From Tetrapisispora phaffii CBS 4417 (lineage: Eukaryota > Ascomycota > Saccharomycetes > Saccharomycetales > Saccharomycetaceae), in the NCBI RefSeq assembly GCF_000236905.1, contig NC_016528.1, forward strand, positions 320,001 to 384,000: a stretch of DNA of 64,000 nt. The letters are read 5' to 3'. A program made the position numbers and the translations under genes. Shown piece after piece: positions 10,572 through 19,470 of the stretch; position 1 is the stretch's first letter, and the number at the start of each line of letters is the position of its first letter. The notes under the pieces were generated by a model that saw nothing but the letters and a program-made list of their open reading frames with translations, had not been told where the DNA came from and did no database searches.

Positions 10572-10655
10572 ACATATACCATGAATGGTGATAAGCATAA
10601 GGATAATGGAAACTCGTACAAAAACAATAATGAAAAAAGTAATTTTTATCAATAA
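9216..10655 (+). CDS. NAF1: H/ACA snoRNP assembly factor Naf1
   Basis: This gene encodes 479 residues (S. cerevisiae Naf1 492). Naf1 binds Cbf5 co-transcriptionally and is replaced by Gar1 in mature H/ACA snoRNPs and telomerase RNP. An acidic Ser/Asp/Glu repeat region covers residues about 50-100. It is followed by the Gar1-like beta-barrel core (about 105-220; the motif DGSIFCLSKEKKLLGRLVEVFG is visible in two parts). Then comes a Lys/Asn-rich stretch, and a long Asn/Gln/Met/Pro-rich tail with NMNMNMN-type repeats and an 11-residue glutamine run. The promoter carries PAC/RRPE boxes. The gene corresponds to YNL124W, next to ESBP6. In S. cerevisiae NMA111 follows directly; here MSH1, SET1 and ORC6 lie between. 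Confidence 0.94.
10539..10571 (+). repeat. CAA/CAG trinucleotide repeat (poly-Gln)
   Basis: Eleven glutamine codons alternate CAA and CAG almost perfectly inside the NAF1 C-terminal tail. A coding microsatellite of this kind is probably length-polymorphic between strains. Confidence 0.9.
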
Positions 10656-10760
10656 ATTATTATTAAACATTACATGCATTATATAGCTCTGTAAACACAT
10701 TTGTAATATGAACGCAAGTGTCTTTTACCGATATTTATACAAGCATATAAATTTATCTAT

Positions 10761-13625
10761 TTAATTTAGAAATCGTTTGGCATCATTCAATGCTGTCTCA
10801 GGAAAACCTGCTCTTTTTGCTACCTTGATGGCATCAGATTTAGTACAAACACCTTCCTTTAACTTATGATCATAGTAATAATTGTCTTCTGAGATTTCAA
10901 CAACGCTTGTTTCATAAAATTTAAGGTTGTTTTTTAATGAATCATAATAATTTTTGTCTATAATTTCCTTTAATTCACTACCAAAATGAGTTGCAAATAA
11001 TGTCCGACATGAATTCTTTTCAATTAAGTACTTCAAAGTAGCAAATGCTATACTCGTGCCTTCTTTTGAACTTGTCCCTCTTCCAATTTCGTCAAGGATG
11101 GCCAATGATCTATTTGTTGCACCGTGTAATATATAGGAAGTTTCAATCATCTCTACCATAAAAGTACTCATTTCATTATATAAATCATCAGCTGAACCAA
11201 CCCTACTAAATATTTTATCTACTAACCCAATTGTAGCTTTATCACAAGGACAATATGATCCAATTTGAGCCAATATTATAATTGTAGCATTTTGTCTTAA
11301 AAAGGTTGATTTCCCACCCATGTTTGGACCTGTAATTACCCATAAATCACCTTTAGCTAATTTACAATCATTTTTAACAAAAGTTGATAATGAAGAAATT
11401 TTCAATCCTTCCTCTACCATTAAATGACGGCCACCTTTGATATTAAAGCTGGTGGTATTGTTTAATTTGGGACGTTTCAATCTATTATCGGTTGCTAATA
11501 TTGCGAATGAAGACAAAACATCGATATATGCTAATTTATGTGTTATTAACCTGATAGATTCACTTTTGTTTACAAATTTAGTTTTCAGGTTATTTAATAT
11601 AAAATCTTCTTCCTGTTTTATTCGAAACTTAGCTAACTCTGACAAATGAGCTAGATCATTCCAGGATTTGTGAGATACCCAACAAGTCTGAACTGATTTT
11701 TGCGTTATCACAAGCGGATGTCCATTGATCAACTCCTTTGTATTTATAAAATCAAGTACTTTTTTCATGTTATTTGTACTAGCATGAATGTGTAACGTGT
11801 AGTCACCATTTGGCTTCTGCTTCATTGCAACTCTCCTACATCCAATATCATTGACCAATTTGTTGTTATATATTTCTTGAAGTTTTTCTTTTTCTCTTTT
11901 ACAATTTTGGTATTCTTCATGGTATTTCTTTAGTGAATTGTTATAGTTTGGGTCAATAATCCATATTTCATTATTTGTATCATGGATTCCAGAACTGTTC
12001 ATACTCTCGTCTTTTTCAATTCCCTCAGATGTAGCTGAGTTAATTTTCCTCAATGCTACTTCATTTATACAACTTTCCACCTCAGAAATTAAACTGCCAT
12101 CAAATTCTAAGTCTGAAATTAATCTGTTGTATAGCTCATCGGGCAGTTTGTTGTCTTCTAATTCAGAATTGATAGTTTCAATATTCTTTTTGACCGCCTT
12201 TGCTGTCTTTAAAGATTCTACTAATTGTAGAAGCTCCGAAGCATCGCCTTGGTTGAAACTGAATCGTTGAATTATTCTAGTTAAATCAGAGACAGTTTTT
12301 AAATTTGAAATCATATCCTTTGTAGAGTCCAAATCTTCCAAAAAGAAGGCAACTATATCTTGTCTACTATTTATTTCCGCTAAATCAAGTGAAGGACCTG
12401 ATAGCCACTGTGAAAGAAGCCTTGTTCCTGGTGATGTTACAGTTCTTCTTATACAAGATAATAATGATCCCTTTTTAGACCTATCTCGAACTGTAGCATG
12501 TAACTCTAGGGCAGAACTGGTTCTGGAATCAATTTGCATTATAGAAGTAACAGATTGCTTTTGTGGAAACTGAAGATTCATACGAAAATCCGGCAGATGC
12601 TCTTTGATATATATCAACAAGTCTCTTAAAGCTGCCAGTTCCTTCTGTGTGAATGTTTGGAATTGTATTTTAAATAATCTGGATGTTGATTCCTCTGTGC
12701 CATTAGCAAATAGAGAGTATAAAGAGTCAAGTGTAATGTGAGCTGCCGGTAATTTATGATATTTTAAGAAATATTTCTTCAGTTCAACAAATTCCGGATA
12801 CCAGGAACCTGATTCGATTGTAAAGTCTGCAATTGATTCTTCAAGTAGAATTTCTTTAGGTTGAATTCTGGTAATCGCCGATACTGCGTCTTTCAGCCTA
12901 ACCTGTTGAACAAATATTTCACCCGTTGATACATCACACCAGCTCAACCCCAATTTTGAATCGCTGTCTGCTAATTTATTAAAACAATTTTCAGGGAAGT
13001 TAATAGATAATAAATAATTATTTTCTTCGAAATTTTCAAATGCTTCATCTATAAAGGTACCAGGAGTTACTATTCTAGTGACTCTTCGATAAAATTTACT
13101 AACTTCGTTGTCAGCTACACCATCCTTTTTAAACTGTTGAGCAATGGCTACGCTATATTCATGGTCATTCACAAGCACTTTTAAATGACGACTTAACTGT
13201 CCGACTGGAAATCCAGCAAACGGTACCTTTCCATGTGAAAATTGTTTAGATGTTAATTGGATATTTAATTCTGGAGCATATTTTTCAGCTTGCTCAAAGT
13301 ATAGTTCATAGAATGACCCCATTTGTGTTAACACCACTGAACCTTTATGATGATCAATTAATTCACGAACATATTTTAGTGAAGGTGGTATATCAGACAG
13401 TTTTTCATCGACATCTGGAGTAGCTGTAGCAATGTCTTTATTTAAATCTGGGAGTGTATTGGTAGTGTTAATATATGAATCTAATTTATTTTGAGCGTTC
13501 AGTTTAGGACTTGTTGTCTGGATTTTAATTTTAGAAACAGAAGGTTTTGTATTAACCTTTGCAAAATTTCGATAGTGTATAATGGATCTATATGGACATA
13601 ATCGTGCAGTAATACATCTATACAT
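10761..13625 (-). CDS. MSH1: Mitochondrial MutS homologue Msh1
   Basis: This gene encodes 954 residues (S. cerevisiae Msh1 959). It acts in mitochondrial DNA mismatch binding, repair and recombination surveillance. The N-terminus is basic with Ser/Arg/Lys and few acids, consistent with a mitochondrial presequence. The mismatch-recognition motif GSFYEL is near residue 101. The ATPase domain has Walker A GPNMGGKST near residue 765, Walker B with LAILDEIGRGTS near 840, and the downstream LFATHFGSEL block typical of MutS. The gene is convergent with NAF1 (gap 105 bp) and is followed upstream by SET1 on the same strand, matching YHR120W-YHR119W in inverted orientation. Confidence 0.97.
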   Translation of the reverse strand: MYRCITARLCPYRSIIHYRNFAKVNTKPSVSKIKIQTTSPKLNAQNKLDSYINTTNTLPDLNKDIATATPDVDEKLSDIPPSLKYVRELIDHHKGSVVLTQMGSFYELYFEQAEKYAPELNIQLTSKQFSHGKVPFAGFPVGQLSRHLKVLVNDHEYSVAIAQQFKKDGVADNEVSKFYRRVTRIVTPGTFIDEAFENFEENNYLLSINFPENCFNKLADSDSKLGLSWCDVSTGEIFVQQVRLKDAVSAITRIQPKEILLEESIADFTIESGSWYPEFVELKKYFLKYHKLPAAHITLDSLYSLFANGTEESTSRLFKIQFQTFTQKELAALRDLLIYIKEHLPDFRMNLQFPQKQSVTSIMQIDSRTSSALELHATVRDRSKKGSLLSCIRRTVTSPGTRLLSQWLSGPSLDLAEINSRQDIVAFFLEDLDSTKDMISNLKTVSDLTRIIQRFSFNQGDASELLQLVESLKTAKAVKKNIETINSELEDNKLPDELYNRLISDLEFDGSLISEVESCINEVALRKINSATSEGIEKDESMNSSGIHDTNNEIWIIDPNYNNSLKKYHEEYQNCKREKEKLQEIYNNKLVNDIGCRRVAMKQKPNGDYTLHIHASTNNMKKVLDFINTKELINGHPLVITQKSVQTCWVSHKSWNDLAHLSELAKFRIKQEEDFILNNLKTKFVNKSESIRLITHKLAYIDVLSSFAILATDNRLKRPKLNNTTSFNIKGGRHLMVEEGLKISSLSTFVKNDCKLAKGDLWVITGPNMGGKSTFLRQNATIIILAQIGSYCPCDKATIGLVDKIFSRVGSADDLYNEMSTFMVEMIETSYILHGATNRSLAILDEIGRGTSSKEGTSIAFATLKYLIEKNSCRTLFATHFGSELKEIIDKNYYDSLKNNLKFYETSVVEISEDNYYYDHKLKEGVCTKSDAIKVAKRAGFPETALNDAKRFLN

Positions 13626-13959
13626 GCTAAAACAATATTTGCAAGCAAACTAATGAATCATCTTCAGAACATTGAATATTAATAATATATCTATATATCT
13701 ATCATTGATCAGCTAATCGATTCTATTATATGCAATTTTTAAATATGCATTTTATGTTAACGCATCTACAGATACATGCATATTACGCGTTCTACACATA
13801 AGAAAGTTTAAGTAATGGAAGCATGTTTCATGATAAATTTGATTGTTAATTGAGATTTTATTATTATGTAGTGTATCTAATAGGGTCTGAGCTTTATACA
13901 TATGCACTTGGGTATGTATTTGCAGACATATATAAAGCAGTTTTATAATAAGTCATTCT
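13626..13959. promoter_or_regulatory. MSH1 upstream / SET1 downstream gap with MCB-type site
   Basis: This AT-rich gap of 334 bp lies between tandem minus-strand genes. ACGCGT occurs at 13785-13790, about 160 bp upstream of the MSH1 start, and matches an MBF (MCB) box used by DNA replication and repair genes. No further structure is evident. Confidence 0.35.
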
Positions 13960-16900
13960 CTAATTCAAGAAACCTTTACAGTTTGGAGCGCCACATAAAC
14001 AAGGTAATCTTTCTTGGTCATCTTCTTCTCTTTCAAATTTATAATCGTAGGTTAACTCTTCGTTAACATCAATATCTCTTAATGCATAAATAACAATTCT
14101 TTTTTTGCCCCCCACTTTGATAATCTTTGCTGTGCAACTTGGATCACAACAATGATTAATGAACCTTGCAATACCACCTTTCTTTGTCGCATCGATAACT
14201 GTATTTTCATCAATTCTGAACAAATAACTTGAACCAATACCATTCTTAATGTAACGAATTTCTCTCATTTCAGATACAGGTTGTCTGATTCTTTCACCAA
14301 CATACTCAATAATCATCTCCTTGGCTGCAATGGGTTGTAGAGCATATAAACCCCAATTATGGATGGCAGACCTTGCAAAGGTGACAGGCTTTTTACGTTT
14401 ATTCAATTGGTTTAAAGTTAACAATTCTGATTCGCTACCAATAACTGCCTTTTGTGCTTCAATATCTTGTTGGAAACGTCTATTCATAGCTCTGTTAACT
14501 CTGGAAGAAGATACATCTGTGTTATTATTATCCATGAAATCGGGTTCTACTGAACTCTCTTTAGTAATATGGTCTTGTTTTACCAAACTTTCATTATGAT
14601 GGTTGACCGTATTTAATGGTGTGTGTAATGATCTACGGTGTGGTAGATATGAATTTTTGTGTTTGTCTGATACAGTAAAAAATCCATTAGCTTTGAAAGC
14701 AGTATCCTTTGGTAATAAACTATAATCAAACGGTGCACCGTTAAGTTGAGTTTGCCAAGCAGTAGCTTGATCAAAATTCTGCCTATTTTCATTAGATTTC
14801 CACAATAAATATTCCAATAAATAAGGCGAAAAGTTATTCTTAGTTTCATAAGTATCTAATATGCTCTTTAGGATTTTTATATCTTCTGTATCTTTTATAA
14901 GATCCTGGAACTGAGAAATAGATAAAACTTTTGAGGGATCTTTTTCAAAATCTTCGTATTCGTAGACTGGTAATGGTATTTCACTAATTGATGGAGCAAA
15001 TATACTTTTAGAAGATATTGGAGGAATAATTGATCCTTTCGCAGAAGTTTCCTCTTTAACTAGAGTTAAGAGTTCAGAAGCCTCCTCGTCAGCAATATCT
15101 TTCATTTCCATATCAGAAGTGTCGTATATATTTTCATATTCATTCTCTTCAGCAGAAGAAATTTCTTCAGAAGAAACTTCTTCATCAGATTCTTTTATTA
15201 TATTCCTAATTGAGTCAATTGACTGGGAATCTTCGCGAGTTTCATCTTCATTTAGGATATGAGCAGAAGGTTTTTCTTCTGTATTATCTCTTCTTTGACG
15301 TTTAGATGGATGGTTAGATTTATAAGACAAACGTCGTCTATTGGCCTTGCTTTTCACATAACCACCATATAGTTCAAATAAACCTAGTTCGTCGGTCGAC
15401 TTCTTCACGTCCGGTGTTACAGTTGACTTTAATTTCTCATTTTTCAGTTGTGCTTCCTTTTCTTTCTTCTTCACTAACAAATCTGGATAATTAGAAGGAT
15501 TTAATTCATCAAATATAATAGGACCAATTATTTTTCTGCGTAAATCAACGTCTAGTGCATTATGGAGATCACGTAACAAAATATTTGTTGTAGCTTCAAA
15601 TAACTCTTTCTTATTACCATAGACTTTCATTGCAGGCTTTGTTGGAAATACTAAATCATGTTTACGAGATATTGCAGGGGCAGGAGTTAATTCAGATGAG
15701 ATCAATTTAAATCTAATAGGAACAGGATAATTTCTAGTCCTGGATACTATTTTAAGAGATCCAGACTCATTTGTTAGACATTCTCTTGCATGTTTCATGT
15801 CGTTGAAGACAATGTAAAACCCATACTTGTGATCTAGTATCCTGGCCCATCTGTACCTTCTTAGTTTTATTTTAAAATCTTCCACACTAAAATTATGATT
15901 TATTGTAAACGTTTTTGGAACGAAAAGAGTCGGTCTATTATTTACAGTCTCCACAATATCTACTGGTATTTTTCTATCATTAAAAATATGTTTTCTATCA
16001 GCTTGTTCTACAGTTGTATTATTAGAATTGGAACCATTAAGTTTAGCAGTTCTTTCATTAGTTAACATCTCAATTTTAAGTTCTTTTGCTTTCAATTCAT
16101 TTTTAGCAATAGTTTTAGAAATTATTGTTTTCAAAAAATCATTTTTATTTAATGTTACATTGAATCCTGATCCCATAATAATACAATCATTTTTGGTATG
16201 CTTATCTACTGCATTATTAGCTGATTTGATTGCATCTTGAATCTTTCCGTTTGGACTATCAAATTTTATTAAATAAATGTTCAATGAGATAGCACTATTT
16301 GGATCATTGAAGGACTCGAAGTTAGAAATGCCACCGAATGATTTGAAGTAATTTTTAACAGATGCTTCGGATATACTATTTACTGCTCCCTTCGGATAAA
16401 CAACAATTTCACTTGGAGGTGGTGGGCCTATTGAGTATTTATCATATAATATTTTTGGAATATCTTTCAAGGTACTTTTACATTTTGTTCTAGAGGTCGA
16501 TTGTGCTTTTTTGCTGATATTTTTACGAGGATCTAAAGAATGCTTAATTCCTTTATTTACTGTTATTTCCTTCATCACTGTTCGTAGTTTGTTTTCTATC
16601 TTTTCTTGTGCAATTACGAATCCATTCTTGGGATATTCATTTTTGCTATCCATGTCTTTCCAGGGCTTCATTTTATTTTGATGGATCAAAGCCTTTTTGA
16701 AAGGATCGAAATAATGCAGTTTATCCATGAAGAACTTTGTATTATACTTCAATTTCGGAGAAGGTCTTCTTAATGCAGATTTTATAGAGACATTGCTTGA
16801 GTTCCCATTTTGTTTTGAAGTGTAAGTTTGGTTATTTGAAGAATATTTATTATAATCTCGCGATTGGTGAAAGTTATCTCTACTTGAATAGGAATTATCT

Positions 16901-17052
16901 TGATAATGTTCATCACTATAGCCGTTATTTTGGTAATATCGTTTTCCTCCAGTTGAATCATAACTGTGATTATATTGTGAATAGTGGTTGTAGGATCTCT
17001 TCGGCGGCCTTGAAGAACCATTAGTCGGCCTTCTATTGTAGTATCCGGACAT
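13960..17052 (-). CDS. SET1: Histone H3K4 methyltransferase Set1 (COMPASS)
   Basis: This gene encodes 1030 residues (S. cerevisiae Set1 1080). It is the catalytic subunit of COMPASS, which mono-, di- and trimethylates H3 lysine 4. The order is a Tyr/Asn/Arg-rich N-terminus, an RRM-like region near 205-300 (IVVYPKG, FNDPNSA), a second RRM-like region near 380-470, an acidic Ser/Glu linker (about 640-690), the N-SET segment with its conserved block [12 protein letters not shown], and the SET domain (about 890-1015). Key motifs are [23 protein letters not shown] and [10 protein letters not shown]. The post-SET cysteines are in [13 protein letters not shown] at the extreme C-terminus. It is divergent from ORC6, as YHR119W and YHR118C are. 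SWD3, another COMPASS subunit, is also in this window. Confidence 0.98.
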   Translation of the reverse strand: MSGYYNRRPTNGSSRPPKRSYNHYSQYNHSYDSTGGKRYYQNNGYSDEHYQDNSYSSRDNFHQSRDYNKYSSNNQTYTSKQNGNSSNVSIKSALRRPSPKLKYNTKFFMDKLHYFDPFKKALIHQNKMKPWKDMDSKNEYPKNGFVIAQEKIENKLRTVMKEITVNKGIKHSLDPRKNISKKAQSTSRTKCKSTLKDIPKILYDKYSIGPPPPSEIVVYPKGAVNSISEASVKNYFKSFGGISNFESFNDPNSAISLNIYLIKFDSPNGKIQDAIKSANNAVDKHTKNDCIIMGSGFNVTLNKNDFLKTIISKTIAKNELKAKELKIEMLTNERTAKLNGSNSNNTTVEQADRKHIFNDRKIPVDIVETVNNRPTLFVPKTFTINHNFSVEDFKIKLRRYRWARILDHKYGFYIVFNDMKHARECLTNESGSLKIVSRTRNYPVPIRFKLISSELTPAPAISRKHDLVFPTKPAMKVYGNKKELFEATTNILLRDLHNALDVDLRRKIIGPIIFDELNPSNYPDLLVKKKEKEAQLKNEKLKSTVTPDVKKSTDELGLFELYGGYVKSKANRRRLSYKSNHPSKRQRRDNTEEKPSAHILNEDETREDSQSIDSIRNIIKESDEEVSSEEISSAEENEYENIYDTSDMEMKDIADEEASELLTLVKEETSAKGSIIPPISSKSIFAPSISEIPLPVYEYEDFEKDPSKVLSISQFQDLIKDTEDIKILKSILDTYETKNNFSPYLLEYLLWKSNENRQNFDQATAWQTQLNGAPFDYSLLPKDTAFKANGFFTVSDKHKNSYLPHRRSLHTPLNTVNHHNESLVKQDHITKESSVEPDFMDNNNTDVSSSRVNRAMNRRFQQDIEAQKAVIGSESELLTLNQLNKRKKPVTFARSAIHNWGLYALQPIAAKEMIIEYVGERIRQPVSEMREIRYIKNGIGSSYLFRIDENTVIDATKKGGIARFINHCCDPSCTAKIIKVGGKKRIVIYALRDIDVNEELTYDYKFEREEDDQERLPCLCGAPNCKGFLN

Positions 17053-17634
17053 ATATTAAAATAAAATGATATAAAGTTAGAAACTAGTTGTTGAGACCAA
17101 AATTTTCCAAAATATAAACAGGGATTATCTCAACCACTATTTAATAATCGTTTTATTAAAATAATCGTAAATTTTCACTACGTTTAAAAAATAACGTTAC
17201 CTTATAATATCTTCGAACTATTATTAATATTGTCCTTAGGGAAAAAGAAAACTCAATATCAAAAACCTCATCAACAAATAGTTCATGGTAGACCATAAGT
17301 AAATAGATAAAATATATATGACAATTATAATCGTATTATGATTCTTTAACTTGAACTATTATGATTCTGTAGATTATTGACATGTTTCGCGATGAGTATT
17401 ATAACCTTTACACATTTTCAAAATTCGTTTCCTATGATGTTTCAATATGTCAAGAATACTTCACATATAACCGTTATACTTGATTTAATTTAAATGATAT
17501 TTAATGTTATCGATTGTTATTAGGTTAAAACATAAAGGTAGGTATTTTATGTATTACTTGCTTTTTGTAATTCAAAGGAGTAGGTAGGTTTAACTTTATT
17601 GAACAGTTCGGAAGAGAAAGAGCAAAGTCGCATA
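17053..17634. promoter_or_regulatory. SET1-ORC6 divergent promoter
   Basis: This AT-rich region of 582 bp serves both genes. It contains a perfect PAC core GCGATGAG at 17389-17396, roughly midway. Neither gene is a classical ribosome-biogenesis gene, so the match may be chance. No TATA box or repeat stands out. Confidence 0.3.
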
Positions 17635-19029
17635 ATGTCAAGTCGTCAAATTCAAAGTTGCATTAAGGATATTTTGAACGTGAATGGAGATGCCAGTCAG
17701 AAGTTGGATTGGAATTCAGGAAGGTTAAAGAAGATCCAGGCTGCTACATCCACTCTTTATAATGCATCTTTGGGGAAAGTGATGCTGAAACAAGATGAAG
17801 AGTTGGCTAGATGTCATATTTCTGCGTATATAGCTGTCGAGCGGTTGGTTGAAAAATATGGCACGACGGATGAAAATGGAGATGACATGATGTACTACCT
17901 AGATATGATTCCCATGGAGCCTAAAAAAGCAAGAGGAATGGTGGAATTATTCAAACAAAATATTTTTCAAACGTCCCCAGTGAAGAAATTCAGTTGGACT
18001 CCTAGTCCCAAAAAGAGATCAAGAATATCGCCTATAAAGAACGATACTTTCACATCACAAAACCCTAGCGATCTAAGAAAGAAATTATTTAGTTCCCCAA
18101 CCATGAGTCTAGGAGAGACTGGGGAGACACAACAGCACGTTACTCCTACAAAGCAAGTATTGGATAAAACTGATGATGAAGAAGATTCTGAGGCAGATAG
18201 AACGCCAAGAAGAAAATTAATATTTGAAGAAGATATTGAGAATGATGAAGCTGAATTGTCACCAATCAAGAAACCCAAGCTAGATGGAGTTAATGTACAG
18301 AAGTCTAACTTCAAACATGGCGAGGCTGCTGACCATATAAGTCACTCGGAAATGATTACACGAAACGAGAATGAAGATTCCACAAAGGAAGATCGTAATG
18401 ACAGTACAGACTCCAATAATCAATCTCTAGTAAGAAATGTGAAGAAAACCAAAGAAAAAAATGTAAATCCTTCGAAAAGGAAAACAGTCAATACTCAAAA
18501 ATTCTCATATAATTTATTGAAACTAGGTACATCTAATATGCTAACTAGAAAATACAGTAAAATTGCTCCTGCTAGTGTGATTCTGTTATGCAACATGTTC
18601 GAGCTACCAAAAACAGTTGCATACAACCTATTGGATCAGTTTATGATGTTATCATCTTATTTGGTCTGCCCATGGCAATTAGTATGTGGATTAGTGATTA
18701 GCTGCGCTAAAATTGTTCACAGCGAAAAAAGAAAGAACGATCCCAGGATAGATTATAGAATCCTGGAAAGGATGTGTCTCGCCATGAACACTGTTGAAGT
18801 TGAAGAAATTTTGGAATGCATCGGGATAGTTGAAGAATTAATATCTGGAGAAGAATGGTACCGTAAACTCAAAGTCGAATACAATGACTTCGATGGAAAT
18901 AAGTATGAAGAATCTTTGTCAAAAGAGATTGGGTCAATGTTACAATCCAAGAGTACTTTGGTATCCGATGAACAATATTCCAATTGGGAATCCAAAATCA
19001 AACAAGATCTCTCTTTGAAGCATGATTGA
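17635..19029 (+). CDS. ORC6: Origin recognition complex subunit 6
   Basis: This gene encodes 464 residues (S. cerevisiae Orc6 435). Orc6 binds Cdt1 and helps load Mcm2-7. The N-terminal TFIIB-like domain contains the block NASLGKVMLKQDEELARCHI, nearly identical to the S. cerevisiae protein, and the C-terminal domain contains LVCPWQLVCGLV. The central linker is charged and disordered, with clustered CDK sites (TPSPKK, SPIK) and the cyclin-docking RxL motif within RRKLIFEED near residue 191. In S. cerevisiae these block re-replication through Clb5 binding. The first ATG in frame is 17635; an upstream in-frame TTG is not used here. It is divergent from SET1 and in tandem with NMA111. Confidence 0.95.
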   Translation: MSSRQIQSCIKDILNVNGDASQKLDWNSGRLKKIQAATSTLYNASLGKVMLKQDEELARCHISAYIAVERLVEKYGTTDENGDDMMYYLDMIPMEPKKARGMVELFKQNIFQTSPVKKFSWTPSPKKRSRISPIKNDTFTSQNPSDLRKKLFSSPTMSLGETGETQQHVTPTKQVLDKTDDEEDSEADRTPRRKLIFEEDIENDEAELSPIKKPKLDGVNVQKSNFKHGEAADHISHSEMITRNENEDSTKEDRNDSTDSNNQSLVRNVKKTKEKNVNPSKRKTVNTQKFSYNLLKLGTSNMLTRKYSKIAPASVILLCNMFELPKTVAYNLLDQFMMLSSYLVCPWQLVCGLVISCAKIVHSEKRKNDPRIDYRILERMCLAMNTVEVEEILECIGIVEELISGEEWYRKLKVEYNDFDGNKYEESLSKEIGSMLQSKSTLVSDEQYSNWESKIKQDLSLKHD

Positions 19030-19470
19030 ACCAAGAAAGGAGAAGAAGAAGAAATAAAGTGAAAGTTAATACTTCCAATAAGTTACGGCATAATACTAGC
19101 ATAAAATGAAGAGTAACTGTTAAATATATAGCATTTGTAACCATAATACATCATGTAAAAGAATAAAGATCTTAAATCGTTACATAAAAGCATAATCGTA
19201 CATGATGAGTTTTAACCATTCCCTGTAAACGTCCGTGGAAGCTGTTTTGCAATGGTAGCGACACAAATATTTTTTGATGTAAAATTTAACTTCGAAATAT
19301 AAATTTTTATAGTTAAACTATTAATATCATTGATTTAAAACAAATATAATTTCTCCAATATCCATTTTATTAATAAAATATATACTTTCCAAGTGTTGAG
19401 AGGGTGCTTCCGATAGTTAAGTTACGAGTACCTTGAGATTACCTTTAGATATTCAATACCGGTGAAGAAA
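19030..19470. other. ORC6-NMA111 intergenic region
   Basis: This gap of about 440 bp between tandem plus-strand genes is AT-rich. No convincing motif, repeat, hairpin or RNA gene was found. Confidence 0.5.
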